Shown: positions 7,212 to 14,472, numbered from the stretch's first letter. The stretch is 15,256 nucleotides of DNA from Leptolinea sp964397625 (GCA_964397625.1 CAYNJT010000074.1:1-15256); one strand, 5' to 3'. Notes: generated by a model not told the origin, from the sequence alone. Program-made: numbers and translations.

Positions 7212-7876
7212 AAGAAATAAAAACCAACCAGAAGGATGATGACCCCACTGGCTTTTTCTAACCATTCAGACCATTTACCAAAGGAGCGCAGGCCTTTCAA
7301 CACGCCAGTAAAAGTGCCCGCCAAAAGGATGGGAACGCCTCTACCCAGAGAATAGATAAACAACAACACGGCGCCGTAAGCCAGGCTGGCTTCTTGTGCC
7401 ATGACGTACGTCAGAATAGCAGCCAAGACCGGGGTGGCGCATTGTGAAGCCACCAGGCCAGAAATCAATCCAAGCAAAAAAGCTCCCCAAATGCCTTTGG
7501 TCTTCACTTTTTCACGCAGCCCGCCAAACCATGTTGGGAGGTTGATATGAAATACCCCAATCATTTGCAGCCCAATGACAAAACAAACGGCTGCTACCAG
7601 GTAGTACCAAATGCGCGTTCCACCTCCGAGCAGCCCTCCCACCAGGGCGGCAATCACACCCAGCAGCATAAAGGTGACGGACAACCCAAGCGTGAAAACC
7701 AGCGATATTTGAAAAGCTGTTTTCCTGGGCAAATTATGTGACCCACCCACATAACCAATGATCAGTGGGATCATTGCCACGTTGCAAGGCCCAATACTGG
7801 TAAGGACCCCTCCCAGGAACACAAGCAGATAACCGATGATGGAAGTCGGTTGAAGGTAGGAAGGGTCGATGTTCAT
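7199..7876 (-). CDS. ccdA: CcdA-family thiol-disulfide transmembrane electron carrier
   Basis: A 225-residue polytopic membrane protein with about six helices. The two conserved redox cysteines are visible: C31 in SIGPCNVAMIP and C146 in SQCATPVL, each next to prolines as in CcdA/DsbD-beta. It passes electrons from cytoplasmic thioredoxin to extracytoplasmic thioredoxin-like proteins. Start ATG overlaps the stop of the anchored thioredoxin gene upstream (ATGA) and has GGGAGG 4-5 bases before it, so the two are translated together. The flanking anchored thioredoxin-like proteins are its probable partners. No cytochrome c maturation genes (ccsA/ccsB) adjoin, which argues for a role in the metal(loid)/thiol cluster rather than heme handling. 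Confidence 0.92.
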   Translation of the reverse strand: MNIDPSYLQPTSIIGYLLVFLGGVLTSIGPCNVAMIPLIIGYVGGSHNLPRKTAFQISLVFTLGLSVTFMLLGVIAALVGGLLGGGTRIWYYLVAAVCFVIGLQMIGVFHINLPTWFGGLREKVKTKGIWGAFLLGLISGLVASQCATPVLAAILTYVMAQEASLAYGAVLLFIYSLGRGVPILLAGTFTGVLKGLRSFGKWSEWLEKASGVIILLVGFYFLWIA

Positions 7877-8343
7877 TTTCCTCCCTGGGTCAAGGTGAGC
7901 AATTGTGTTCGCAAATCTTCAGGTGCCATAACGCCCATGCTGACTTTACCCTGACCGGTACGGTCGATAAATACCTGGGTGGGAATTGAATAGATTCTTG
8001 CGCGCCGTAATAAATTCTCGTTTGCCGGGTCATACACATTCACATCGACCAGGGCGATATCAGACTTAAATTCCGGGTATACCTGGTCCACAATGTTGAT
8101 CATATCGATGCATGACTGGCAGTTATTGGAATGAAAGAAAACAAAAGTGGGCTTGCCTTCCTCCAAATATTGATCCAGGAGAACCTCCGCAGTTTGGTTG
8201 ACTGCGCTGCCTGGTTGTTCAACAGGCCGGTTTTTTACGAAGAGGATCACAACAATAATCAGTACAATGCCTGCCAGCATGAATATTTTTGGCCATTGTG
8301 TCCGATTACCAGAATCATTTTTTTGAGATTTGATTGGGGGCAC
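7873..8343 (-). CDS. Membrane-anchored CxxC thioredoxin
   Basis: A 156-residue protein. The N-terminal 18 residues are polar and basic, followed by one membrane segment (19-36) and then a thioredoxin domain with active site C75-Q-S-C78 (HSNNCQSC), VDV in the central strand and cis-proline P121 (YSIPTQVFIDRTG). The topology puts the domain outside the cytoplasmic membrane. The start codon is GTG at 8343, supported by AAAGGA 7 bases upstream; there is no better ATG. It overlaps ccdA by 4 bases, so the two form a redox pair in which CcdA would keep this thioredoxin reduced. The physiological substrate is unknown. Confidence 0.9.
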   Translation of the reverse strand: MPPIKSQKNDSGNRTQWPKIFMLAGIVLIIVVILFVKNRPVEQPGSAVNQTAEVLLDQYLEEGKPTFVFFHSNNCQSCIDMINIVDQVYPEFKSDIALVDVNVYDPANENLLRRARIYSIPTQVFIDRTGQGKVSMGVMAPEDLRTQLLTLTQGGK

Positions 8344-8396
8344 AGTGTATCCTTTCTGTTGGCATTAATGGATGCAGGGAAACAGCTCGATGGTGC

Positions 8397-8810
8397 TTAT
8401 GGCAACTCCTGCCAGCGATCTTTTGGCAGTTTTAAAACGAATACAGGGCAGATTTCATGAAGCTCCATCAGGTGATGAGCCTGACAAAATTCAATCGCCT
8501 CCAAAGATTCGGTTCCAGGCGGCATCCAGAAAACAGGGATTTTAAGGTCAACGCACGACTGGGCAATGTGGATGGCGGAACTGGATGATATCGCACTGAT
8601 AACGGCATCGGGAGTATCAGGCAATTCCGATAAAGATGGATAGCAGGGCTGATGGTCAATCTGTTGATACTTCGGGTTGACCGGCAGGGCTACATGCCCA
8701 TTTTTGGTTAAAACTTCAAAGAGTTCATAACCATACTTCGTGGTGTCTTGTGAAACGCCCACGATAGCAAATTTATGCGGCGAAGATAATAAGTCTGCAA
8801 TCAGGCTCAT
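8397..8810 (-). CDS. CoA-binding domain protein (YccU-like)
   Basis: A 137-residue single-domain Rossmann protein. Seen: nucleotide loop AIVGVSQDTTKYGYE (15-29), the VNP signature (44-46), CYPSLSELPDTPD (56-68) and WMPPGTES (95-102), all hallmarks of the stand-alone CoA-binding family also found as the N-terminal part of succinyl-CoA synthetase alpha. Some members bind CoA, but no enzymatic role is established. Start ATG has AGAGGA 6 bases upstream. It lies between the DUF169 gene (55-base gap) and the anchored thioredoxin gene (53-base gap), so it is probably co-transcribed. Why a CoA binder sits in a metal(loid)-thiol cluster is unclear; sensing CoA or CoA-thiol status is one possibility. 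Confidence 0.88.
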   Translation of the reverse strand: MSLIADLLSSPHKFAIVGVSQDTTKYGYELFEVLTKNGHVALPVNPKYQQIDHQPCYPSLSELPDTPDAVISAISSSSAIHIAQSCVDLKIPVFWMPPGTESLEAIEFCQAHHLMELHEICPVFVLKLPKDRWQELP

Positions 8811-8865
8811 CCGTTTTCCTCTTTCGCGTGTGGTGATTAAAAGGATTAAGAAGTCTTACTTATGT

Positions 8866-9621
8866 TTAGGCGGTTCCTGTAGTCCGTTGGATGATATTTT
8901 CGTATACCTTTTTTGACCGCGAATTGGGAATGGCTTTTTGGGATAGGTTTTCAAGCGCCTTTACCATATCAGATAAATATCCAAACGGGAAGCCAATCAC
9001 GGTCTCATTTGGTGACAAGTCAGTTGCCTCACGGCAGCCATAGCAGCCAAATCCAAAGTTGAGCCGCTTTTCCAGATAGGGAATGATCGTTGAGTCGACA
9101 CAGGTGGCTTGCAATATGGCGGTGCTACCCGTTAATCGTTGCCCACCGGTTACATTCAGATAGGCCAGGTTGAGCCACATCAACTTTTCCACTTCATCTT
9201 CAACGACAATAATATCCGGAATCCGATGCGCCTGTTCTAGCGGGAATAATTCAAGGTGGGTCAAACTCCCTTGAGGCAAATGCGGCATGTTTTCAAACAT
9301 CTTCCGCCCCACCTGCGGGTCTGAGACGATACCAAAGCCAACCAAGCCTTGCCCGGATTTCAACCCTTCTGGCAATGGCCGGAAGCCAAATGCGGCTGCG
9401 GCAGCCGGACAGGCAATACCGCTTGCATCCAGGATGACCGTTTCGCCATGTCTTGCTTTCATCAAAGCCTGGCAATACCGGTGCTGTTGCAAACGCACCC
9501 CGCCGCCATCCTGCGGTTCTGGCGCTGTGATCAGGCACACGCCGACAGGGGATGCGTGCAAGCCAAGGATTGCGGTTATTTGTCGAGCCTGACCTTGGAT
9601 TGTTTCAATTGAGGTTTCCAT
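8866..9621 (-). CDS. DUF169 domain-containing protein
   Basis: A 251-residue soluble protein matching the DUF169 pattern: RYCQAL (48-53), an ACPAAAAAFGF segment (70-80) with C71, SGQGLVGFG, C174 in LQATCVD, and FGCYGCRE with C193 and C196. The conserved cysteines suggest metal or cofactor binding. The family is common in anaerobes and archaea and its function is not established to my knowledge. The start ATG lies 2 bases after the DGC gene stop (TGAAAATG arrangement) with no strong ribosome site, so translation is likely coupled to that gene. Partnership with the DGC and CoA-binding proteins is inferred only from position. Confidence 0.85.
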   Translation of the reverse strand: METSIETIQGQARQITAILGLHASPVGVCLITAPEPQDGGGVRLQQHRYCQALMKARHGETVILDASGIACPAAAAAFGFRPLPEGLKSGQGLVGFGIVSDPQVGRKMFENMPHLPQGSLTHLELFPLEQAHRIPDIIVVEDEVEKLMWLNLAYLNVTGGQRLTGSTAILQATCVDSTIIPYLEKRLNFGFGCYGCREATDLSPNETVIGFPFGYLSDMVKALENLSQKAIPNSRSKKVYENIIQRTTGTA

Positions 9622-9623
9622 TT

Positions 9624-10022
9624 TCAGGCTTCTTGCTTTGGATCGGATGAAAGGATAGCTTTTACAATCGCATCCGTGGCCGGTTGCATTTCTGCAGGGT
9701 TAAATTGGGAAGAAGGCTTCTTTTGAATGCCGCAATCTGTCACCAGGTTGATGGTTACAGCAGGGGTAAAGCCAGCCTGTTCGACAATCTTTCGAGAGCA
9801 ATTGAGTGGGCAGCCATCCACCGTGATAATACGTTTGACCGCTCGGGTTTTCTCAAGCACACTGGGGGCCTGCGTAGGCAGTCCGCCCAGGCAAAAAATG
9901 CCGGCTTTACCGGGTTCAACCTGTTTTACCGCTTCAAGGGCAGCCAAACCGGTCATCATACCCACGTTGGACATGGCTCCAAAACAGACGAACAATGCAT
10001 TTTCAGGAACATTTTCAGCCAT
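9624..10022 (-). CDS. DGC-domain putative zinc-binding protein
   Basis: A 132-residue soluble protein with the signature D69-G-C-P-L-N-C75 (DGCPLNCSRKIVE) that defines the DGC family, plus further cysteines C13, C44 and C97, likely metal ligands. The N-terminal FVCFGAMSNVGMMTGLAALEA resembles the nucleotide-like loop common in these proteins. Known members are annotated only as putative zinc-binding; the biochemical role is unknown. Start ATG has GGAGG 5 bases upstream. It lies 29 bases after the CDF transporter stop, so it is likely co-transcribed, and it is coupled to the DUF169 gene. The family often sits near DUF318-type permeases and thioredoxins in anaerobes (recollection of the family, not checked). 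Confidence 0.85.
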   Translation of the reverse strand: MAENVPENALFVCFGAMSNVGMMTGLAALEAVKQVEPGKAGIFCLGGLPTQAPSVLEKTRAVKRIITVDGCPLNCSRKIVEQAGFTPAVTINLVTDCGIQKKPSSQFNPAEMQPATDAIVKAILSSDPKQEA

Positions 10023-10051
10023 TTTTCCTCCAAACAGTTATTTGCCAAGGT

Positions 10052-10978
10052 TTATGATACAGAACACGATTCGTGTGAACAAGCTGTTTGCAATTGACCA
10101 CAACGCTTACACTCAAACTGAATCGTTGTGTGCTCGATCTCGTACTCTGTGTCCAATCGCTTTTTCAGCTCCATCATGATACTTTCAGAATCGCTCAGTT
10201 TCTGATCTTGCAAAACCACATGCGCACTTAACGCAACGTAACCAGGGGTAATCGTCCAAATGTGCAAATCGTGAATCCCTGCAACCCCATCAACCGTCTG
10301 TATCGTTGCGGCCACCTGGGAAGCCGCCATACCTTCCGGAATACCTTCCGCCAGAATATGGACAGTTTCTTTCAGCAGGCGGCCCGAGGAAATCAAAATC
10401 AAGATGCTAATCAATACGCTAACCAGCGGATCAATCCAGGTAAGTCCGGTAAAGTAGATTGCTATTCCAGCGCCGATGACACCCACAGAAGCAAGTGCAT
10501 CTCCAAGTACATGCAAGAATGCTGATCTGGTGTTGAGATCCTCATGATCATGCTCCCTAAGCACAAGGGCAACAATTACATTAACCAATAGACCAATCAC
10601 AGCAACGATTAGCATGGGGCCGGCGTTGATAGGTTCAGGGTTTTGAAAGCGTTTAATCGCCTCTTTGAGAATCTCAAACGATATCAGGAGAAGAGTTGCT
10701 CCATTCGCCAGGGCTGCCAAAACCTGCATACGATGGTATCCATAGGTATGGCGGTCGTTGGCTTGGCGGGTGGCAACTCGTATGGCAAGATAGCTTAACC
10801 CTAAAGCGAATACATCCATAAAAACATGGGCTGAATCTGAGAGCAATGCCAGGCTGCCTGTCCAAAGCCCTCCTACAAACTCAGCCAAGAAAATCAATCC
10901 TGTTAAAGCGATCGAAATAAATAATCTATTGCTCTTATTTTCAGAGGTATTTGTATGATTATGCATGAAATATCCCAT
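10052..10978 (-). CDS. Cation diffusion facilitator (CzcD-like) metal efflux transporter
   Basis: A 308-residue CDF protein with six membrane helices and a C-terminal cytoplasmic domain. Metal-site pairs HxxxD are seen in helix 2 (H51-D55, after LLSDSA) and helix 5 (H156-D160). A His-containing N-terminus (HNHTN) and loop (REHDHED) are typical of Zn/Co/Cd exporters. The C-terminal domain includes HDLHIWTITPGYVALSAHV. The tail ends with four cysteines (FECKRCGQ...ACSHESC), which could bind metal. Alternative start ATG at 10966 has GGGA about 6 bases upstream; ATG 10978 has no ribosome site and lies only 3 bases after a 16-bp hairpin, so the start is uncertain. Substrate Zn(II)/Cd(II)/Co(II) is likely from the family. 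Confidence 0.93.
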   Translation of the reverse strand: MGYFMHNHTNTSENKSNRLFISIALTGLIFLAEFVGGLWTGSLALLSDSAHVFMDVFALGLSYLAIRVATRQANDRHTYGYHRMQVLAALANGATLLLISFEILKEAIKRFQNPEPINAGPMLIVAVIGLLVNVIVALVLREHDHEDLNTRSAFLHVLGDALASVGVIGAGIAIYFTGLTWIDPLVSVLISILILISSGRLLKETVHILAEGIPEGMAASQVAATIQTVDGVAGIHDLHIWTITPGYVALSAHVVLQDQKLSDSESIMMELKKRLDTEYEIEHTTIQFECKRCGQLQTACSHESCSVS

Positions 10979-10981
10979 AGG

Positions 10982-11023
10982 CGATTGAGGATATGAGCGT
11001 AATCATCCTCATATCCTCAATCG
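10982..11023. repeat. 16-bp perfect inverted repeat upstream of CDF gene
   Basis: Arms CGATTGAGGATATGAG (10982-10997) and CTCATATCCTCAATCG (11008-11023) are perfectly complementary around a 10-base loop. The element fills most of the 67-base gap between the FmdE stop (11046) and the CDF start. Neither strand has a T-run after the stem, so it is not a standard terminator. It could be an operator, a transcript-stabilising or processing hairpin, or a translational control element for the CDF gene. Confidence 0.85.
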
Positions 11024-11045
11024 TATGGTTCCCTTAACTTGAGAA

Positions 11046-11651
11046 TTATCCCTTTTCAGCGCAGGGAATACAGACTTTCTTACCATTCTTGATGCGCGTG
11101 TAACGCTCCACCATCACCTCGCCGCATTCCTCGCAAATATGCGTGTTGAAATCGTGTGGGCGTCCGGGGGTGAGTTGAATCTCCTGGACCGGGTCAATCT
11201 TGAAGAGATTCTCGTCAGATTCGGCCAGGATAAAATCAACGGCAGGGTCGATCAAAGCAGCATCAATTTTGGAGGCCGGCACACCTTTCTTGCGGAACTG
11301 GATAAATTCCGATTCCTGATTTCGTTTGATGACCTCATTACGGGTGGCCACGCGTACACTCCGTCCGGTCTTGTTGTCGATCAAGGTCAGAACAAATTTG
11401 CCGTACCCCAGCTTGCGAATGTTGCCTTTGCCAAAGGTACAGCCGGTAGCCATCATCACGCCGTCGGCATAACAGGTGGCGCAATGGTCGCTGTCGATTT
11501 CCACCAGCGCGGTGAGCTGACCGTCCATAGCCCGTTCAACGCCTAATGCCTGAAGGGCAGCCTGACCGGCGCGTAAGCCCATGGGCATTGCGGGGCATTT
11601 GTGGCCGTGCAGGAGTAATCCCGCTTTATACAACTCGTCATTTCGATCCAT
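11046..11651 (-). CDS. FmdE-family protein with C-terminal zinc ribbon (copy 1)
   Basis: A 201-residue protein resembling subunit E of molybdenum/tungsten formylmethanofuran dehydrogenase. Seen: GHKCP (16-20) within LHGHKCPAMPMGLRAG; VEIDSDHC with C57 and C60; the signature ATGCTFGKGN (68-77, C71); and RSVRVATR. The C-terminus adds a four-cysteine zinc ribbon, CEEC at 173-176 and CIPC at 194-197. No formylmethanofuran dehydrogenase genes are present, so this is a stand-alone FmdE of unknown role, possibly metal or pterin-cofactor binding. Start ATG has AGGAG 6 bases upstream, and it starts 8 bases after the TauE/SafE stop. A divergent paralog lies on the other side of that transporter. Confidence 0.92.
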   Translation of the reverse strand: MDRNDELYKAGLLLHGHKCPAMPMGLRAGQAALQALGVERAMDGQLTALVEIDSDHCATCYADGVMMATGCTFGKGNIRKLGYGKFVLTLIDNKTGRSVRVATRNEVIKRNQESEFIQFRKKGVPASKIDAALIDPAVDFILAESDENLFKIDPVQEIQLTPGRPHDFNTHICEECGEVMVERYTRIKNGKKVCIPCAEKG

Positions 11652-11659
11652 TTTTTCTC

Positions 11660-12415
11660 CTATTTAACGATATCAAAAATCATTTTGGCAGCGATAACGA
11701 ACAATAACACCCCAATGATCTTTTTCAGCTGAGAGCTTGAGACTTTCGTCTTCATCAACTGTGATCCAACGATCGACCCGCCGGCTGCCATGACCGCCAT
11801 GACACCGACAAAGATCGGATCGAGCCCACCCATTGTGGCATGACCGAGAAAACCAGAAAGTGATGAGAATACCACCACGAGGGCTGTTGTCCCGGCTGCA
11901 ACTTTGGCATCCAACCCCAACCAGTTGAGCACGGGCAAGATGAAGTTGCCGCCGCCCACACCCAACAAGCCGCCCAGAAAGCCTGCCACGGTCCCCACGC
12001 CGGCGCCGGCAGCAACCTCAACCGGGCGGCTGAGCGCCTGCTCACGGGTCTTCGCCTTATAAAAGAGCATCATGGCTCCGGCAAAAACCAGAAAGGCGGC
12101 GAACATGCCAAGCAGCAAAGTTTTATTTACCGAAGCGGTCAATCGGGCGCCAATCGGAGAAAGAACAACCGCGGTGACCAGCACGGGCAGACCCACCCGC
12201 CAGTTGATCAGCTTGCCGCGCCAGTAATTGATAGTCGCGAATAACAGACTGACCACATTGAGCAATAAAGCCGTGGGGGTTGCCTCAGCCAGAGGCACCC
12301 CCAGATAATAAAACAACGGTACAAACAGAAAGGCAGCACCCAGGCCAGCCATCGCCAGTAGGCCGGAAAATACAAAAACCAATGCGGCGCTGATGAGATA
12401 GACGGTGATTGACAT
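11660..12415 (-). CDS. Sulfite exporter TauE/SafE family transporter (copy 2)
   Basis: A 251-residue polytopic membrane protein with the two TauE/SafE half-signatures: SGLLAMAGLGAAFLFVPLFYY in the first and AGFLGGLLGVGGGNFILPVLNWLGL in the second. It is shorter than the copy at 3403-4308 and lacks that copy's extra N-terminal helix. Start ATG has GAAGG 5 bases upstream. It is sandwiched between two FmdE-family genes with gaps of 11 and 8 bases, an arrangement that strongly suggests one functional unit. Transport substrate unknown; family members move sulfite, sulfonates or thiosulfate-like anions. Confidence 0.92.
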   Translation of the reverse strand: MSITVYLISAALVFVFSGLLAMAGLGAAFLFVPLFYYLGVPLAEATPTALLLNVVSLLFATINYWRGKLINWRVGLPVLVTAVVLSPIGARLTASVNKTLLLGMFAAFLVFAGAMMLFYKAKTREQALSRPVEVAAGAGVGTVAGFLGGLLGVGGGNFILPVLNWLGLDAKVAAGTTALVVVFSSLSGFLGHATMGGLDPIFVGVMAVMAAGGSIVGSQLMKTKVSSSQLKKIIGVLLFVIAAKMIFDIVK

Positions 12416-12426
12416 TCCAGCCTTCG

Positions 12427-13029
12427 TTAGCGGTCGTAGCCCGAGCAGGGAATGCAGACGTGCTGTGTGCCGTCCACGCGCAAATAGGCCAGGGCGGTCA
12501 ATTCACCGCAGCGGTCGCAAGGTCTGAAACCCATCACTTCCGGCAGCCATCTCCCCGGATATTCAAATACTTCACCGATTTTCAATACTTCTTCTTCCGG
12601 GGCATTCCAGACCAGTTCCACCAGTTCCATCTGGTCTTCCAGCGGAATCTCATCCGGTGAAATACCAGCTGCGCGCTGCTGCATGAACTTAGATGCAGCG
12701 ATTTGCTTCTGCAATTTACTGGTGAACACCACCCGTACAGCCCGGTTGGTATCTTTTTCGATCAGGGTAAATCCGAGCTTCCCGATGGGCTCTTTACGGA
12801 TGTTACCTTTGCCGAAGGTGCAGCCGGTGGCATATTGGACGCCGTCGCCGAAGCACATTCCACCGTGTTCTTCACCAATTTCAACGATACCATAGAGCTG
12901 TGTGCCACCAGAGCGTTTGACGCCCAGCTTCTCAAGGGCAGCCAACCCCACGCGAACGCCAGCCACGCTAGCCCAGCAGCGGTGGCCATGAAATTCCAAC
13001 GCTTTTTCTAAAACCGTTCGAGGATCCAT
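12427..13029 (-). CDS. FmdE-family protein with C-terminal zinc ribbon (copy 2)
   Basis: A 200-residue paralog of the protein at 11046-11651. Shared features: LEFHGHRC (11-18) with H14, H16 and C18; VEIGEEHGGMCFGDGV with C59; the signature ATGCTFGKGN (67-76, C70); NRAVRV; and a zinc ribbon CDRC (171-174)/CIPC (192-195). Differences: the usual GHxCP proline is tryptophan (CWAS), and the first cysteine of the middle motif (C57 of copy 1) is glycine, so its binding site is probably altered. Start ATG has AAGGAG 8 bases upstream. It begins 15 bases after the permease stop and ends 11 bases before the TauE/SafE start, all tightly packed. Function unknown; a metal or cofactor handling role is inferred from the cysteines. 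Confidence 0.92.
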   Translation of the reverse strand: MDPRTVLEKALEFHGHRCWASVAGVRVGLAALEKLGVKRSGGTQLYGIVEIGEEHGGMCFGDGVQYATGCTFGKGNIRKEPIGKLGFTLIEKDTNRAVRVVFTSKLQKQIAASKFMQQRAAGISPDEIPLEDQMELVELVWNAPEEEVLKIGEVFEYPGRWLPEVMGFRPCDRCGELTALAYLRVDGTQHVCIPCSGYDR

Positions 13030-13044
13030 TTTTATCGCTCCTTA

Positions 13045-14376
13045 TTAACCAGCAGCCAGAACCAAGCCAAAGATATATCCAGCCAGCGTACTGAATACGG
13101 CAACTAAAGACACATAGACAGCTGTTTTCTTCTTCCCCATCACCCCGTTTAAGACCAGGATGGATTGCAGTGAGAGTTCCGGGTCAGAAAGCAGGTAAGC
13201 CAGCAATGGACCTCGCGCCATGCCCAGATCCAGGAACATCTTCGCAATGGGAACTTCAACCAGGGTGGGAAAATACATAAACACGCCGAAGAGAACGCCC
13301 ACCAGATTCGCCCAAATGGTATTCTGCCCGGCGATGGTGCGCACCCAGGCTTCAGGGATAATCACCTTGACGATGCCTGCGGCAAAGACGCCCACGATGA
13401 GGAGCGGGAAAATTTGTTTGACGAATTTCCAGGTTTCCCAAACCCAGCCGCTGAGTTCATCTTTGGTGAATGAACGGCCGGCCACAACCGCAACACTCGC
13501 GAGCAGAATAACCTCACCAATCAGGCGGCCGTTAATCCCAATAACCAGCGAACCCACATCTTCCTTTGGAGCTGCGATGAGGATGGTGAGTGCAATGAAA
13601 GCAAAAGCGGCATACGTCCACTTTGTAAACCCATCGAAAATGTTTTCAAAGCCCTTCCAGGATGTGATGCCAATCACCACCAGCATCAAGATCAAGACCG
13701 CGCCCTGAATGGTCAGGTTCATGGTGGATAAGAAGGCGCCGAGGCCATTCGCCCAATCAAAGGGTAGGTGTACGCTGGCATATACTTGCGTCAAAACATC
13801 AACCTGCAAGGTGCCAACGATCAAGACTGCCACCAGCAAACCGAAGAGCACCCAAACGGCGGGTTTCACTTTTGCGGTCTGATCAAACACGCCGCTGGCA
13901 GCCATTTCCGTTTCTCTTGCGCTTTCTTCTTTTCGGAAAATCCAGGCCATGATCAAACCGATGACAATCCCAAATAGAATAGAGAGCACCAGCCGTGAAA
14001 CGGCAATATCCATCCCAATGGTCGCGCCGGTGTAGGTGATGGCCAAAATATTGATTGCCGGACCAACGAAAAGGAAAGTGATGGCCGGGCCAAGCCCCGC
14101 ACCGCGTTTCCAGATGCCGGCAAAGAGCGGCAGGATGGTACAGGAACACACCGCCAGAATAAAGCCGCCAAAAGCGGACGCAGGGTAGCTGATCCACTTG
14201 GAAGCCTTTGGCCCAAGATAACGAGTGATGGCCTCTTTTGGAATCATCGAACTCATAAAGCCGGCAATCACAAAAGCAGGTACCAGGCACAAGAGCACAT
14301 GCGCTGCCAGGTAATCCAAAAGACCTGTCCAGCCAGACCATAACAAAGTTCCAATGTAACTTAACACTGCATCCAT
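13045..14376 (-). CDS. DUF318/UPF0718-type permease (ArsP-like)
   Basis: About 443 residues, polytopic. The family hallmark C77-S-C79 lies in a membrane helix (FILAVCSCTILPLFAG), and a conserved second-half segment YFPTLVEVPIAK precedes the C-terminal helices. The family includes ArsP, which exports trivalent organoarsenicals, and SO_0444-type Cu/Zn exporters, so the substrate could be organoarsenical, soft metal or related. The frame opens with TTG at 14409, inside a palindromic operator; ATG at 14376 has GAAGG about 5 bases upstream and is the better start. It has its own operator and follows a terminator-like hairpin, so it can be separately regulated from the upstream thioredoxin. The FmdE gene follows after 15 bases. 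Confidence 0.92.
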   Translation of the reverse strand: MDAVLSYIGTLLWSGWTGLLDYLAAHVLLCLVPAFVIAGFMSSMIPKEAITRYLGPKASKWISYPASAFGGFILAVCSCTILPLFAGIWKRGAGLGPAITFLFVGPAINILAITYTGATIGMDIAVSRLVLSILFGIVIGLIMAWIFRKEESARETEMAASGVFDQTAKVKPAVWVLFGLLVAVLIVGTLQVDVLTQVYASVHLPFDWANGLGAFLSTMNLTIQGAVLILMLVVIGITSWKGFENIFDGFTKWTYAAFAFIALTILIAAPKEDVGSLVIGINGRLIGEVILLASVAVVAGRSFTKDELSGWVWETWKFVKQIFPLLIVGVFAAGIVKVIIPEAWVRTIAGQNTIWANLVGVLFGVFMYFPTLVEVPIAKMFLDLGMARGPLLAYLLSDPELSLQSILVLNGVMGKKKTAVYVSLVAVFSTLAGYIFGLVLAAG

Positions 14377-14401
14377 AACGCCTTCTTCCTTGAGTAAGTA
14401 A

Positions 14402-14421
14402 ATATTCAATACATTGAATAT
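14402..14421. promoter_or_regulatory. Palindromic ArsR-type operator upstream of permease
   Basis: Perfect 9-bp arms ATATTCAAT (14402-14410) and ATTGAATAT (14413-14421) around AC. It lies 25 bases before the permease ATG at 14376 and just after the hairpin terminator of the upstream thioredoxin gene. The sequence class is that of ArsR/SmtB operators, and the ATATTC half-site also occurs in the operator at 4806-4822. It probably controls the permease unit. Confidence 0.75.
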
Positions 14422-14433
14422 GATTCACCAAAA

Positions 14434-14462
14434 ATAATAGGCAGATGGAACCTGCCCATTAT
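14434..14462 (-). terminator. Rho-independent terminator after the small thioredoxin
   Basis: Arms ATAATAGGCAG (14434-14444) and CTGCCCATTAT (14452-14462) pair over 11 positions with one G-U, loop of 7. On the minus strand it is followed by TTTTT from 14434 to 14430. It lies 10 bases after the stop of the thioredoxin gene at 14473, so transcription of arsR-thioredoxin can end or be attenuated here before the permease. Confidence 0.75.
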
Positions 14463-14472
14463 TCATCCAAAT

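Noticed and set aside
14377..14409. TTG start at 14409 for the permease
   Set aside because: It falls inside the palindromic operator and has no ribosome site; ATG at 14376 has one.
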